The notes under the pieces were generated by a model. The model saw nothing but the letters and a program-made list of their open reading frames with translations. It had not been told where the DNA came from and did not search any database. Shown here piece after piece: positions 35,052-44,758 of a DNA stretch of 64,000 nucleotides. The position numbers and the translations under genes are program-made. This DNA comes from Amaricoccus macauensis (GTDB lineage: Bacteria > Pseudomonadota > Alphaproteobacteria > Rhodobacterales > Rhodobacteraceae). Location: contig NZ_JACHFM010000002.1 of NCBI RefSeq assembly GCF_014201905.1, positions 248,001 through 312,000 of the forward strand. Direction: 5' to 3'. Each line of letters starts with the position of its first letter. Positions within the stretch are counted from its first letter, which is position 1.

Positions 35052-36082
35052 GAGGCCACCATCTCCTGTCTTGCGGTGGCCGTCGCCATCTCGTCTCGCC
35101 TGAGGCAGGCGGAGCGATGCATGGCCGTCGCACCGGCGGGGCTCGCGAGGGGCGGCTGCGCGGCCCGGCACTCGGGCCTCGCGAAATCGCAGCGCGGCTC
35201 GAAGACGCAGCCGGGGGGCGGGCTCCACGGCTCGGGCACCGATCCACGGATCGGGCGGGTGCGCTCCCCGGCACTGTCGGGGATCGCGGCAAGCAGCCCT
35301 CGCGTGTAGGGGTGCGCCGGCCGAATGAAGATCTCGGAGTTCTGCGCGTTCTCCATGACACGCCCGGCATAGAGCACAACCACCCGGTCGCAGTTCTCCG
35401 CCACCACGCCGAAATCATGCGAGATGAGGGCGAGCGCCATCCCGGTGTCGCGCCTGAGTTCGTCGAGCAGGTCGAGGATCTGCGCCTGCACAGTGGCATC
35501 GAGCGCCGTCGTCGGCTCGTCGGCCACGAGCAGGCGCGGCCGGCCGGCGAGGGCGATGGCGATCATCACCCGCTGGTTCATGCCGCCCGAAAGCTGGTGG
35601 GGATAGTCCTTCAGGCGCTGGGCGGCGAACGGGATCTGCACGCGGTCGAGCAGCCGCTTTGCCTCCGCATGTGCCGTGTTCCGGTCCATCCCCCAGTGGT
35701 GGCGCAGGCTCTCGCGGATCTGCGAGCCGATCGTGCGGAGCGGGTTGAGCGAGCTGCTGGCGTCCTGAAAGATCATCGCGATCTCCCGGCCTCGGACGCC
35801 GGTGATCGCGGTTTCGTCGAGGCCAAGCAGATCGCGCCCGTCGAGGAGCACCTCACCCGAGACACGCGCGCGCGGCCCGAGCAGCCCGAGCGCCGCGAGC
35901 CAGGTGATGCTCTTGCCGCTGCCGCTCTCACCCACCAGTCCGACGGCCTCGCCGCGACCCACGGTCAGGTTGACGCCGCTCAGCGCGCGAAACTGGTGCT
36001 GCCTCGTCCGGAAGTGGATCGCGAGATTGCGGATCTCGATCAGCGGAGCGTCTGGCGGCCGAGCGGCTACTCTGTCCTCCAT
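35048..36082 (-). CDS. Dipeptide/oligopeptide ABC transporter ATPase (DppD-like)
   Basis: 344 aa from the ATG at 36082 ([20 protein letters not shown]); the open frame extends further but overlaps the binding-protein gene. Walker [10 protein letters not shown], signature [15 protein letters not shown], Walker [13 protein letters not shown] and the C-terminal cysteine-rich motif [16 protein letters not shown]. It overlaps the end of the binding-protein gene by 16 bp. Confidence 0.88.
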   Translation of the reverse strand: MEDRVAARPPDAPLIEIRNLAIHFRTRQHQFRALSGVNLTVGRGEAVGLVGESGSGKSITWLAALGLLGPRARVSGEVLLDGRDLLGLDETAITGVRGREIAMIFQDASSSLNPLRTIGSQIRESLRHHWGMDRNTAHAEAKRLLDRVQIPFAAQRLKDYPHQLSGGMNQRVMIAIALAGRPRLLVADEPTTALDATVQAQILDLLDELRRDTGMALALISHDFGVVAENCDRVVVLYAGRVMENAQNSEIFIRPAHPYTRGLLAAIPDSAGERTRPIRGSVPEPWSPPPGCVFEPRCDFARPECRAAQPPLASPAGATAMHRSACLRRDEMATATARQEMVAS

Positions 36083-37669
36083 CGGTCTAAGGACTTGAAG
36101 ATCAGGTTGTCGGCGCGGAAGTCGAGGGCGCGGCCCGTGCCGGGCTGCCATTCGAAGCCACCTCTGGTCGCGTAGAAGCTCGCGAGCTGGTGGAGCATGA
36201 CGTAGGACGGATCCTCGACTTCCACGATTCCCAGCATCCGCCGGAACGCCGCCTTGCGCGCGGCGGGATCGGTGCCGCTGACGAGGATCTCGGATTTTGC
36301 ATCGAACTGGTCGTTCGACCACTCGTCGTTCACCCGGACGAGGCCGCCTTTGCCCTGCTGGACGAGCAGCGAGCCGATCGGGTCGCCGAACTGCGCGGCA
36401 TTCGACCATTCCCGCATCCCGCGCGGGGTCGCCTTGTCCTGCATCTTGGCGCCGCTCTCCACCATCTGGATCTCGACGTTCAGTCCGACCTGCGAGAGCA
36501 TGTCGACGAGTACTTGTGCGGTCGCGACCTGCATCGGGTAGTAGTCGTTCTGGACCCGGAACGGGATCGGCTCGCCGGCATAGCCGGCTTCCGCCAGCAG
36601 GGCCCTTGCCTTCTCCGGGTCGTAGGCCGGGTTCTGCCAGTCCTCGATGAACATGTCGCCGTAGGATTTGAACTGTCGTCCCTGAGGCACGATCGTCCGG
36701 CCAGCCCAGAGCGTGTCCACGATGAGCTGGCGGTCGATGGCGTGGCTGATGGCCTGCCGGATCCGCGGGTCGGCGAGTGGCTTGTCGTTCTTGACCAACT
36801 GGAGGAAGAGCTGGCCGTCGATGACGTCGCCGAGCGTCTCCAGCCCGGCGTTCTGGCCAACTATATCGACCTGGTCCGGTGGCAGGTTGGTGATGAGATC
36901 GAATTCGTCGTTCAGGAGCCCATTCACTCGCGACGAGGTCTCAGGCACCACCCGGAAGGTCACGCGATCGGTGTTCGGCAGGCCGCCCCAGTAGTCGGCA
37001 TGGGCGTCGAGGATCAGGTGTCGGTCGGCGTCGAACTCCCTTACCCTGAAGGGTCCGGTCCCGACCGGCGCGCGGCTGTAGGCGGCATAGTCGGCGGCCT
37101 TGAGGAACGCCTGCTTCGAGTGGATCTCCATGGCCTGACGCGCCAGCCGCTGCTCCAGCACGATGTCGGGCGTGCGTGCGACGAGGCGGACGGTGTGGGC
37201 ATCGACCACCTCGACCCGGTCGAGCGTCGAGAAGATGTTGCGCGCGGCCGCGATCACCTTCTCGGGGAACAGCGCGCCACTGCCGTCGCCGGTGATCCCC
37301 TGTGCGTCGAACGTGAAGGCCACGTCTTCCGCCGTGAAGTCCCCGCCTTCGTGGAACTTCACGCCCTTTCGGAGGGAAAGCTCCACCGTCCGAGGGTCGA
37401 TCCGCCGCCACGATTCCGCCAGCACCGGCTTCAGGGTGGCGTCGCCCTTCTGGTTCAGGGCTATGAGCGGCTCGAGGAAGCTTCGGTAGATCGTCTCGGC
37501 GTTGTTGTTCAGCTCGTTCCGGCACCAGCGTGCCGTTGTTGGTGACGCCGGTCACCGCCACCACGAAATTCTGCCGACGGATGGGCGCGGACCGTGCGAA
37601 GCCGCCGACCGGCAGAATCGCGACTGCGCTCGCTGTAATCGCGGCCTTGATCAAATCGCGTTAGTTCAT
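36067..37669 (-). pseudogene. Peptide/nickel ABC substrate-binding protein (SBP_bac_5), disrupted twice
   Basis: An ATG at 37669 with a good AGAGGGAG site starts MN, then a TAA stop, then RDLIKAAITASAVAILPVGG. The stop falls where the first Arg of a twin-arginine signal (MNRRDLIKAA) is expected. Translation continues in that frame to NNGTLVP, after which a single extra G near 37527-37535 shifts the frame; the next frame continues NELNNNAETIYRSFLEPLIA and KPVLAESWRR to the stop at 36067 with all family features (GVKFHEGGDFTAEDVAFT). The TTG at 37654 could restart translation but not past the frameshift. Confidence 0.87.
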
Positions 37670-38025
37670 CCCGAACTCCCTCTTTCAGGAGGCGGAGGAC
37701 TACTGCCAGTTTGATCAATATGGGTGTCGGCGTGGATGTCAACAATGCCGGTGCCCCTAGTCCGTTTCGAGCTCTGGGCACCCGGCGATCCGAGGGCTTT
37801 CCCAAGGCGGCGCTCGCCGGGAACTCGGGTGTCCCGGAAGATGGATTTCGTGCAGTCGGCCTCCCACCGCGGATTGCCTCTAACCCCAGGGGTATATCGA
37901 GCCGTCCGCCGGTAGGTCGGCGATCCTTTCCGCCGGGGGCGCAAGGCTGGAAGCCGGGATCATCGGCTTGCCGCCCTTGGCCAGATCCGTTAGCGCACGC
38001 GCTTCCCAGTTCACGAGCGGTTGCC
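37670..38025. other. 356-bp intergenic region with structured repeat-like segment
   Basis: No convincing gene. Between about 37750 and 37880 the DNA is rich in inverted repeats (GGTGCCC...GGGCACC, CCGGGA...TCCCGG, CCCCAGGGG), as in dispersed intergenic elements. From about 38020 back to 37880 the minus strand reads like the C-terminal end of a protein (EARALTDLAKGGKPMIPASS down to a TAG at 37880), which may be a gene remnant. The promoter of the disrupted binding-protein operon should lie at the left end. Confidence 0.4.
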
Positions 38026-39309
38026 ATGCGTCCGGATACTCTCGCCATCGATTTCGGCACCTCGAACTCTGCCGCGGCCATCCTCGAGAACGGCGTTCCA
38101 CGCCGCCTGCCGATCCAGCCCGAGTCGGATACGCTGCCGACGGCGGTGTTCTTCCCCACCGAGGGCGGGGGGATGCGGATCGGCGACGCGGCGAGCGAGG
38201 CGCTGATCTCCGGTGAGCCGGGGCGCTACATGCGGGCGCTGAAGAGCGTGCTGGGCGGGCCGCTGCTCAACGAGACGCGGATGATCGGCGGCAGGCGGCA
38301 GACACTCGCGGAGGTGATCGCGGCCTTCCTCCGGGCGCTGCGCGAGCGCGCCGAGGCCGCGACCGGCGCGCGGTACCGGCGGGCGCTCTCGGGCCGCCCG
38401 GTGCATTTTCACACCGCCGATCCGGTGCGCGACGCCCGGGCCGAGGCGGATCTGCGGAGCTGCTATCTCGCCGCCGGTTTCGAGGAGGTCGAGTTCCTTG
38501 CCGAACCCGAGGCCGCCGCGCTCGCCTGCCGTCACCTCGGGACCAGCGGGCCCGCCGGACTCGTCGTCGACATCGGCGGCGGCACCTCGGACTTTACCGC
38601 CTTCGTGGTCGAGGGCGACGAGGTGAAGGTGCTGGCGAGCCACGGCATCCGGCTCGGCGGCACGGATTTCGATCAGGCGGTCTCGTTGGCGAACGCGATG
38701 CCGCTCCTCGGTCTCGGCGGCGAGCTGCGCCGCGAGATGGGACCGGGGCTGCTGCCGGTGCCGAAGGCGATCTACGCGGACCTCGCGACGTGGGCGAAGA
38801 TCCCCTTCCTCTACACTCCCGCCACGCGCCGGGAGGCGGCGCTGATGGCGCGGCTCGCGACCGAACCGGCGCAGCTTGGGCGGCTGGTGCGGGTGCTCGA
38901 GGACGAACTCGGCCATGAGCTCGCCTTCGCGGTCGAGCGGGGCAAGATCGCGGCGAACGAGAACGCGCCTGAGGCCCGCATCGCGATGGAGTTCATCGAG
39001 CCTGGCCTCACGGCACCCCTCACGCCCGAGGCGCTCCGCCTCGGCATGGGCAGGTTCGGCGAGGACCTGCGGCAGGCGGCGGCCGAGACGCTGGCAATGG
39101 CCGGCCTGCGTGCGGACGAGGTCGGCAACGTGATCCTTGTCGGGGGATCGAGCCTCATGCGGCTGGTGACCGACATGGCCCGCGTTCTGCTGCCCGAAGC
39201 AACCCTGCAACGCTCTGAAGCCTTCACCGCCGTGGTGGATGGCCTCGCGCTCGCGACGGCAATGCCCGTCCGGACCGACTCGGCGCGCCGGGCGGTGGCC
39301 GAAGGCTGA
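38026..39309 (+). CDS. Hsp70-family ATPase-domain protein (YegD-like)
   Basis: 427 aa from the ATG at 38026. Actin/Hsp70 ATPase motifs are present: AIDFGTSNSAAAI (phosphate 1), VVDIGGGTSDFTAFV (phosphate 2) and NVILVGGSSLMRLV (adenosine). The length stops after the nucleotide-binding domain with only a short tail, so the substrate-binding domain of DnaK is missing, as in E. coli YegD. It may act as a specialised chaperone; its client is unknown. The longer open frame to 37711 lacks coding character. Confidence 0.85.
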   Translation: MRPDTLAIDFGTSNSAAAILENGVPRRLPIQPESDTLPTAVFFPTEGGGMRIGDAASEALISGEPGRYMRALKSVLGGPLLNETRMIGGRRQTLAEVIAAFLRALRERAEAATGARYRRALSGRPVHFHTADPVRDARAEADLRSCYLAAGFEEVEFLAEPEAAALACRHLGTSGPAGLVVDIGGGTSDFTAFVVEGDEVKVLASHGIRLGGTDFDQAVSLANAMPLLGLGGELRREMGPGLLPVPKAIYADLATWAKIPFLYTPATRREAALMARLATEPAQLGRLVRVLEDELGHELAFAVERGKIAANENAPEARIAMEFIEPGLTAPLTPEALRLGMGRFGEDLRQAAAETLAMAGLRADEVGNVILVGGSSLMRLVTDMARVLLPEATLQRSEAFTAVVDGLALATAMPVRTDSARRAVAEG

Positions 39310-39352
39310 ACCGGGACAGGCGGCGTCTCTGGCCGACGAGGAACGGGCGGGA

Positions 39353-40183
39353 TCAGGTCCCGGGGATGTTGACGGGGATCATCCTCATCTGTTCCGACAG
39401 GGCGGCGGCCGTCCTGAGCACCGTTTGGGTCAGCGCCGCCTCGCGTGCGTCGATTTCCGCGAGCGGCATCACCAGTGACACTGCGGCGCGGCATTTTCCG
39501 TCCGGGCCGAGCAACGGCGCGGCGATGCACGACAGATGCGGGGCGACGATGCCACGGGTCGAGCAGGCGAGCGCGTCACGGCTGGCGGCGATGTCGTCGA
39601 TGAACGCCTGTGGCGTGATCGAGTCGCCGTTCGGGAACCGGTAGTGCTCGGCGGGGATTTCCCGGAGGATGGTGTTCGGCGGTACGTCGCGCAGCAGGAA
39701 GCGCGCGGATGCGGTGTGGGGCAGGGGGAAGCGGGCGCCCTCCGACGAGCGCAGGTAGGGATTGTCTGCGCTGGTCATTGCGAAGGCGACGAACTGCGTC
39801 CAGTTTTCGAGCACGACGAGTTCGGCGACCACGCCGGAGGCGTCGGCGAGCTCCTGGAGCAGCTGGCGCGCCACTGCCGGGAAGCTGTTGGTGCGTCCGT
39901 AGGCCATCCCGAGGCGGCCGGCGCGCGGCCCGAGCTGGTAGTGTCCGTCCGATGCCGGTTCGAGGTATTCGCGCGCCACGAGAAGCTCGACGAGCAGGTA
40001 CAGGGTGGATTTCGGAGCCTTCAGTGCGGAGGCCAGATCCTTGACTGTGACCGGGGATACCCTTTCGAGATGGTCGAGAACGTCGAGAATGCGATCCGTG
40101 CCGCGTCCGCGAACACTGACCGTTCCTCGGGCTGCGGGCCGGGATTTGCCGGCGGTTCGTGGCGCTGTTTCAAAGGGTTTCAT
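39353..40183 (-). CDS. IclR-family transcriptional regulator
   Basis: 276 aa from the ATG at 40183. N-terminal winged HTH (RILDVLDHLERVSPVTVKDLASALKAPKSTLYLLVELLV) and the IclR effector domain (GRLGMAYGRTNSFPAVARQL, STRGIVAPHLSCIAAPLLGPDG). It converges on the YegD-like gene and is not beside an obvious catabolic operon, so its target is unclear. An autoregulatory site may be the TGTG-N8-CACA element upstream. Confidence 0.87.
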   Translation of the reverse strand: MKPFETAPRTAGKSRPAARGTVSVRGRGTDRILDVLDHLERVSPVTVKDLASALKAPKSTLYLLVELLVAREYLEPASDGHYQLGPRAGRLGMAYGRTNSFPAVARQLLQELADASGVVAELVVLENWTQFVAFAMTSADNPYLRSSEGARFPLPHTASARFLLRDVPPNTILREIPAEHYRFPNGDSITPQAFIDDIAASRDALACSTRGIVAPHLSCIAAPLLGPDGKCRAAVSLVMPLAEIDAREAALTQTVLRTAAALSEQMRMIPVNIPGT

Positions 40184-40280
40184 GAGTGCGCTCACCTGTT
40201 CCCGGCAGGGGCCGGAACGGTTACGCCCGGCGCTCCGTCTCCAGCAGGTCGGAACTCCGGCGAGCATGGAGGACGGGATT

Positions 40281-40300
40281 ATAATGTGTCAATATGCACA
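40281..40300 (-). promoter_or_regulatory. Candidate promoter/operator upstream of the IclR gene
   Basis: The AT-rich island has TATAAT on the minus strand (40286-40281) overlapping an inverted repeat TGTG (40285-40288) and CACA (40297-40300). Located about 100 bp before the IclR start. The regulator is inferred. Confidence 0.35.
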
Positions 40301-40335
40301 ATCGTCACAGTTGCGTTGCGCCGGGCCAGCGCGTG

Positions 40336-40390
40336 GTTGACGTGAGGGGTCGTTGACGTGAGGGTCGGGCCTCGCAACGAGACCCGACCC
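40336..40390 (-). terminator. Tandem repeat plus hairpin downstream of the RND operon
   Basis: GTTGACGTGAGGGG and GTTGACGTGAGGGT are tandem 16-bp-period repeats (40336-40367). They run into a hairpin whose arms GGGTCGGG (40362-40369) and CCCGACCC (40383-40390) enclose an inner CTCG/CGAG stem with a CAA loop. It lies 11 bp past the RND pump stop. There is no T tract, so termination would depend on the hairpin alone or on Rho. Confidence 0.55.
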
Positions 40391-40401
40391 CTGCGGCCCG
40401 C

Positions 40402-43400
40402 TCAGGTGCGCAGGACGCGGTAGATCGCCGGGATCACCAGCACCGTCAGCAGCGTCGACGAGGCGAGGCCGAAGAGCAGCGAGATGGCGAGGCCCTGAAA
40501 GATCGGGTCGGTCAGGATCACGCCGGCGCCGATCATCGCGGCGAGGGCCGTGAGCAGGATCGGCTTGAAGCGGATCGAGCCGGCCTCGATCAGGGTCTCG
40601 GTCAGGGGCTGGTCCGGTCTCGCGCCGTGGCGGATGAAGTCCGTGAGGAGGATCGAGTTCCGCACGATGATGCCCGCCAGCGCGATGAAGCCGATCATCG
40701 AGGTGGCAGTGAACGGCGCGTGGAACAGCCAGTGCCCGCCGAGGATGCCGATGAAGGTGAGCGGGATCGGCGTCAGGATGACGAGCGGCACCTTGAACGA
40801 GCCGAACTGCGCGACGACGAGGATGTAGATCCCGAGCAGCGCCACCATGAACGCCGCGCCCATGTCGCGGAACGTCACCCAGGTCACTTCCCATTCGCCG
40901 TCCCAGAGCAGGGTGGGGTGGGCCTCGCTCTCCGGCTGGCCGTGCAGGCGGATCACCGGCTTCGGCAGGCCGGTCCAGTCCTGCGCGTCGAGCGCCTTCT
41001 GGACGGCGAGCATGCCGTAGAGCGGCGCCTCGAAGGCGCCCGCGAGCTCGGCCGTCACCATCTCGGCGGCGCGGCCATCCCGGCGGTAGACCGGAAAGGA
41101 CGCCTGCTCCTCGCTGATCCGCACCACGTCGCCGAGCTCGACCACCCCGCGATCCCCCGGCAGCACGTTCGCCGGGATCGGCGTCGTCAGCGCCCGTTCG
41201 TCGAGGGTCTGCTCGCCGGCCGGGCGTTCGATCCTGATCGGGATCGGCTGGCGGCCGTCGCCACGGTGCGAGTAGCCGACGGTGGTGCCGCCGCCGAGGA
41301 TCGCCAGCGTGTCGAAGACGTCCGACTCCTGCACGCGGTAAAAGTCCGCGTCGTCGGTCGAGATCGTCGCGCGCAGCCGGCGGGCCGGGTCGCCGAACGA
41401 GTTGTCGACGTCGACCACGAACGGCACGGAGCGGAACGCAGCCTCCACGCGCTCTGCGACGGCGCGGCGGGTCTCCGGGTCCGGCCCGTAGATCTCGGCG
41501 AGAAGCGTCGCGAGCACCGGCGGCCCGGGCGGCGGCTCGACCACCTTGAGTGCGGTGCCGGGTGGCACGTCGAGCGCGCGGAGCCGCTCGCGGATATCGA
41601 GCGCGATCGCGTGGCTCGCCCGGTCGCGGTCCTCCTTCGGGACGAGGTTGATCGCGACGTCACCCATTTCCGGGCCCGCCCGGAAATAGGCGTGGCGCAC
41701 GAGGCCGCCGAAGTTGAAGGGCGCGGCGGTGCCCGCGTGCACCTGCGCCGAGCGCACCTCGGGCAGCGCGAGAACGGTCCGCGCCACCGCCTGCGCCACC
41801 GCGTCGGTCGCCTCGACCGAGGCGCCTTCGGGCAGGTCGATCACCACCTGAAGCTCTGACTTGTTGTCGAAGGGCAGCAGCTTCACCGTCACGTGCTGGG
41901 TGTAGAAGAGCGAGAGCGAGCCAAGGGTCAGCACGCCGACCGCGACGAGGAACAACCAGCTTCGCGCCTTGGTCGCAAGGAGCGGCCGGGCGACGGCGGC
42001 GTAGGCGCGGCCGAGCACCCCGCCGGTGCCGTGGGCGCCGTCGTGATGCGCGGCGGGCGCGCGGCCCGCGACCTTCAGCATGAGCCACGGCGTCACCGTC
42101 ACCGCGACGAAGAACGAGAAGATCATCGCCGCCGAGGCATTCGCCGGGATCGGGCTCATGTAGGGACCCATCATGCCCGAGACGAAGAGCATGGGCAGCA
42201 GTGCCGCGACCACGGTCAGGGTGGCGACGATCGTCGGGTTGCCGACTTCTGCCACCGCCTCGATCGCGGCCTGCCGGCGATTGTCCTTTCCGGGCATGGC
42301 CCAGTGGCGGGCGATGTTCTCGATCACCACGATCGCGTCGTCGACGAGGATGCCGATCGAGAAGATCAGCGCGAAGAGCGAGACGCGGTTCAGGGTGTAG
42401 CCCATCAGCCAGGAGGCGAAGAGCGTCAGGAGGATCGTCACCGGGATGACGACGGCAACGACCACGCCCTCGCGCCAGCCGATGGCGATCACGACGAGGC
42501 CGATGATCGAAACCGTGGCGAGGCCCAGGTGGTAGAGGAGCTCGTTCGCCTTCTCGTTCGCGGTCTCGCCGTAGTTCCGGGTGACCTCGACGCGGACGTC
42601 CTCCGGGATAAGCGGCCCGTGAAGTTCGTCGACCCGGGTGAGGATCGCCTCGGCCACGGTCACGGCGTTCGCGCCGGCCCGCTTGGCGACGGCGAGGGTG
42701 ATGGCGGGGACACGGTCTTCACCGGGTGCCAGCGTCGAGACGAGGCGCGTGCCGCTCTCGATGGCAAAGCCGACGTCGGCGACGTCGCGGACATAGACCG
42801 GACGGCCATCGCGGGTGGTGATGAGGAGGTTGCCGATTTCCTCCGGCGTGCGCAGCGACTCCCCGGCAAGGACGGTGATCTGCTCGCCGCCGTCGCGGAC
42901 GCTGCCGGCGGGGAAGGCGCGGTTGGCGCCCTCGACCTTGCCCACGAGCTGCTGGAGCGTGACGCCGTAGAGCGCGAGCCGGCTCGGGTCCGGGGCGACC
43001 CTCAGCATCTCGCCGGTATCGCCGACGAGATAGGTGAGGCCGACATTCTCGACCTTCGCCACCTCGGAGCGCAGTTCGCGGGCGATGCGGGTCAGGTCGT
43101 TGGGGGTGATCCGCCCGGCCGCGGCCGGCGCGGGCGACAGCGTCAGCGACAGGATCGCCACGTCGTCGATGCCGCGGCCGATGATCAGCGGGTCGGGGAT
43201 GCCGACGGGGATGCGGTCGAAGTTCGCCCGCACCTTCTCGTGGACGCGCAGGATCGCCGCATCCGATGAGGTGCCCACCTCGAAGCGCGCCGTGACCATC
43301 GTCCGGTCGTCCGAGGTCTGGGAGTAGACGTGCTCGACGCCGTTGATCGCCTTGACGATGGTCTCGAGCGGTTCGGTGACGAGCTTGACCGCGTCCTCGG

Positions 43401-43605
43401 CCTTGAGGCCGTCGGCGCGGACGATGATGTCGACCATCGGCACCGAGATCTGCGGCTCCTCCTCGCGCGGCAGCGACACCAGCGCCAGCAGGCCGAAGAC
43501 CACGGCGGCGATCAGGAACAGCGGCGTCAGCGGCGAGGCGATCGTCGCACGGGTGAGCCGCCCGGCGATCCCGAGATTTGGCTCCGCGCCCTCACGGTCA
43601 CTCAT
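40402..43605 (-). CDS. RND efflux pump inner-membrane subunit
   Basis: 1067 aa, full length for the AcrB/MexB superfamily. Two repeats of one plus five helices with large periplasmic loops. TM4 carries the proton-relay acidic pair in FSIGILVDDAIVVIENIARH. The family start ATIASPLTPLFLIAAVVFG and loop motif LPREEEPQISVPMVDI resemble the DUF/HAE-type pumps often paired with ArsR-controlled adaptors. ATGA overlap with the adaptor gene. With the SqrR/BigR-like repressor next door it may export sulfur-stress products or another toxic compound. Confidence 0.92.
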   Translation of the reverse strand: MSDREGAEPNLGIAGRLTRATIASPLTPLFLIAAVVFGLLALVSLPREEEPQISVPMVDIIVRADGLKAEDAVKLVTEPLETIVKAINGVEHVYSQTSDDRTMVTARFEVGTSSDAAILRVHEKVRANFDRIPVGIPDPLIIGRGIDDVAILSLTLSPAPAAAGRITPNDLTRIARELRSEVAKVENVGLTYLVGDTGEMLRVAPDPSRLALYGVTLQQLVGKVEGANRAFPAGSVRDGGEQITVLAGESLRTPEEIGNLLITTRDGRPVYVRDVADVGFAIESGTRLVSTLAPGEDRVPAITLAVAKRAGANAVTVAEAILTRVDELHGPLIPEDVRVEVTRNYGETANEKANELLYHLGLATVSIIGLVVIAIGWREGVVVAVVIPVTILLTLFASWLMGYTLNRVSLFALIFSIGILVDDAIVVIENIARHWAMPGKDNRRQAAIEAVAEVGNPTIVATLTVVAALLPMLFVSGMMGPYMSPIPANASAAMIFSFFVAVTVTPWLMLKVAGRAPAAHHDGAHGTGGVLGRAYAAVARPLLATKARSWLFLVAVGVLTLGSLSLFYTQHVTVKLLPFDNKSELQVVIDLPEGASVEATDAVAQAVARTVLALPEVRSAQVHAGTAAPFNFGGLVRHAYFRAGPEMGDVAINLVPKEDRDRASHAIALDIRERLRALDVPPGTALKVVEPPPGPPVLATLLAEIYGPDPETRRAVAERVEAAFRSVPFVVDVDNSFGDPARRLRATISTDDADFYRVQESDVFDTLAILGGGTTVGYSHRGDGRQPIPIRIERPAGEQTLDERALTTPIPANVLPGDRGVVELGDVVRISEEQASFPVYRRDGRAAEMVTAELAGAFEAPLYGMLAVQKALDAQDWTGLPKPVIRLHGQPESEAHPTLLWDGEWEVTWVTFRDMGAAFMVALLGIYILVVAQFGSFKVPLVILTPIPLTFIGILGGHWLFHAPFTATSMIGFIALAGIIVRNSILLTDFIRHGARPDQPLTETLIEAGSIRFKPILLTALAAMIGAGVILTDPIFQGLAISLLFGLASSTLLTVLVIPAIYRVLRT

Positions 43606-44549
43606 GGCACCACGATCTCATCTCCGGCGGCGAGGCCGGTCAGCACCTCGATCCGGTCACCGACCGGCTCGCCGAGGACGACGGTGCGGGCGACCGCGGC
43701 GCCGCCCTCCATCACCGTCACGAAGTCGATGCCCGAGCGGGTCGCGACCGCCGCGGCGGGCACGAGCAGCGCGTCGCGCTCCCCGACCGGCAGCGAGACC
43801 GGCACGCGGGCATTGACGAAGGCACCGGGCAGGTTGGCGACTTCGACGTCCGCCGTGACCCGGCCGCCGGTGATCTCGGGGTAGAGCCTGGCGAGGTGCC
43901 CCTCGGCCGGGGTATCCGAGCCGATGCGGATCGTGTCGCCTTCCTTCAGCGCCGAGGCGTGCCGTTCGGGCACGGACAGGCGCAGGAAGAGCCCACCGGA
44001 GCCGATGGTCGCCACCGGCTCTCCGGCGAGGATGACCGCGCCACGGGTGACAGGCACCGTCAGGACGCGGCCGTCCTCGGGCGCCAGCACGTCACCCTCG
44101 GCGCCTTGCTGGACGACCACCGCCCGGCTGGCCTCGGCGGCCGCGAGCTGGCCCCGGGTCACGTCGACGGTGGTGCGAAGCTGGTCGAGGCGCTGGGCGG
44201 TGGTGACGCCGCGCGCGATCAGGGTCTCGCCGCGGCCGAGTTCGGTCTCGGCCGTGGTAAGCTGTGCCTGCAAGGCCTTGATCTGCGCGTCATAGGCCGC
44301 GATCTGGAAGCCGATCTTGTCGTCGCGGACCATCGCAATGCGCTGGCCCGCGGTGACCGCGTCCCCCTCCGTGACGAGCAGTTCCTCGATCAGACCTCCG
44401 ATGCGGGCACGGGCCGGAACCTCGGTTCGGGGGGCGACCGTGCCGTAGATCGGCTTCCATTCGGTGATCGCCTCAGGCGCGAGCGTGAGGGTTCCCGCCG
44501 ACGCCGCGCCAGAGGCGAGGAGGCCGGCGACAAGAGTCAGGACGCGCAT
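43602..44549 (-). CDS. RND efflux periplasmic adaptor (HlyD/AcrA family)
   Basis: 315 aa from the ATG at 44549; signal peptide MRVLTLVAGLLASGAASA. Barrel-sandwich halves (ARARIGGLIEELLVTEGDAV and GDVLAPEDGRVLTVPVTRG) flank a short coiled coil, followed by a beta-barrel and membrane-proximal domain. It links the RND pump to an outer-membrane channel, which is not encoded here. A start at 44822 would run through the DUF2892 gene and is rejected. Confidence 0.9.
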   Translation of the reverse strand: MRVLTLVAGLLASGAASAGTLTLAPEAITEWKPIYGTVAPRTEVPARARIGGLIEELLVTEGDAVTAGQRIAMVRDDKIGFQIAAYDAQIKALQAQLTTAETELGRGETLIARGVTTAQRLDQLRTTVDVTRGQLAAAEASRAVVVQQGAEGDVLAPEDGRVLTVPVTRGAVILAGEPVATIGSGGLFLRLSVPERHASALKEGDTIRIGSDTPAEGHLARLYPEITGGRVTADVEVANLPGAFVNARVPVSLPVGERDALLVPAAAVATRSGIDFVTVMEGGAAVARTVVLGEPVGDRIEVLTGLAAGDEIVVP

Positions 44550-44557
44550 GGGGGGCC

Positions 44558-44758
44558 TCAGAAAGCGGCGCCGGGGCGGAAGCCGAGCTTGCGGAGCATC
44601 TTCGCCGCCGGGCAGAAGCCCGTGAAAGCCGACTGGAAGAGATTGAATCCCACGAAGATCGTCAGCCAGACGAAGTGATGCGACACCCAGGCGGTCAAGG
44701 CGACCGAGAGCAGCACCATGATCCCGGCGAAAGCGAGGACGGAACGGTCGAGTGTCAT
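44558..44758 (-). CDS. DUF2892 (YgaP-like) small membrane protein
   Basis: 66 aa with two helices (SVLAFAGIMVLLSVALTAWV and FVWLTIFVGFNLFQSAFTGF) and the FCPAAKMLRKLGF end typical of DUF2892 membrane parts attached to, or adjacent to, rhodanese YgaP. It is the first gene of the RND operon under the divergent ArsR repressor. In E. coli and plant-associated alphaproteobacteria such proteins sit beside YgaV/BigR regulators and are linked to sulfide or persulfide handling. Confidence 0.85.
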   Translation of the reverse strand: MTLDRSVLAFAGIMVLLSVALTAWVSHHFVWLTIFVGFNLFQSAFTGFCPAAKMLRKLGFRPGAAF

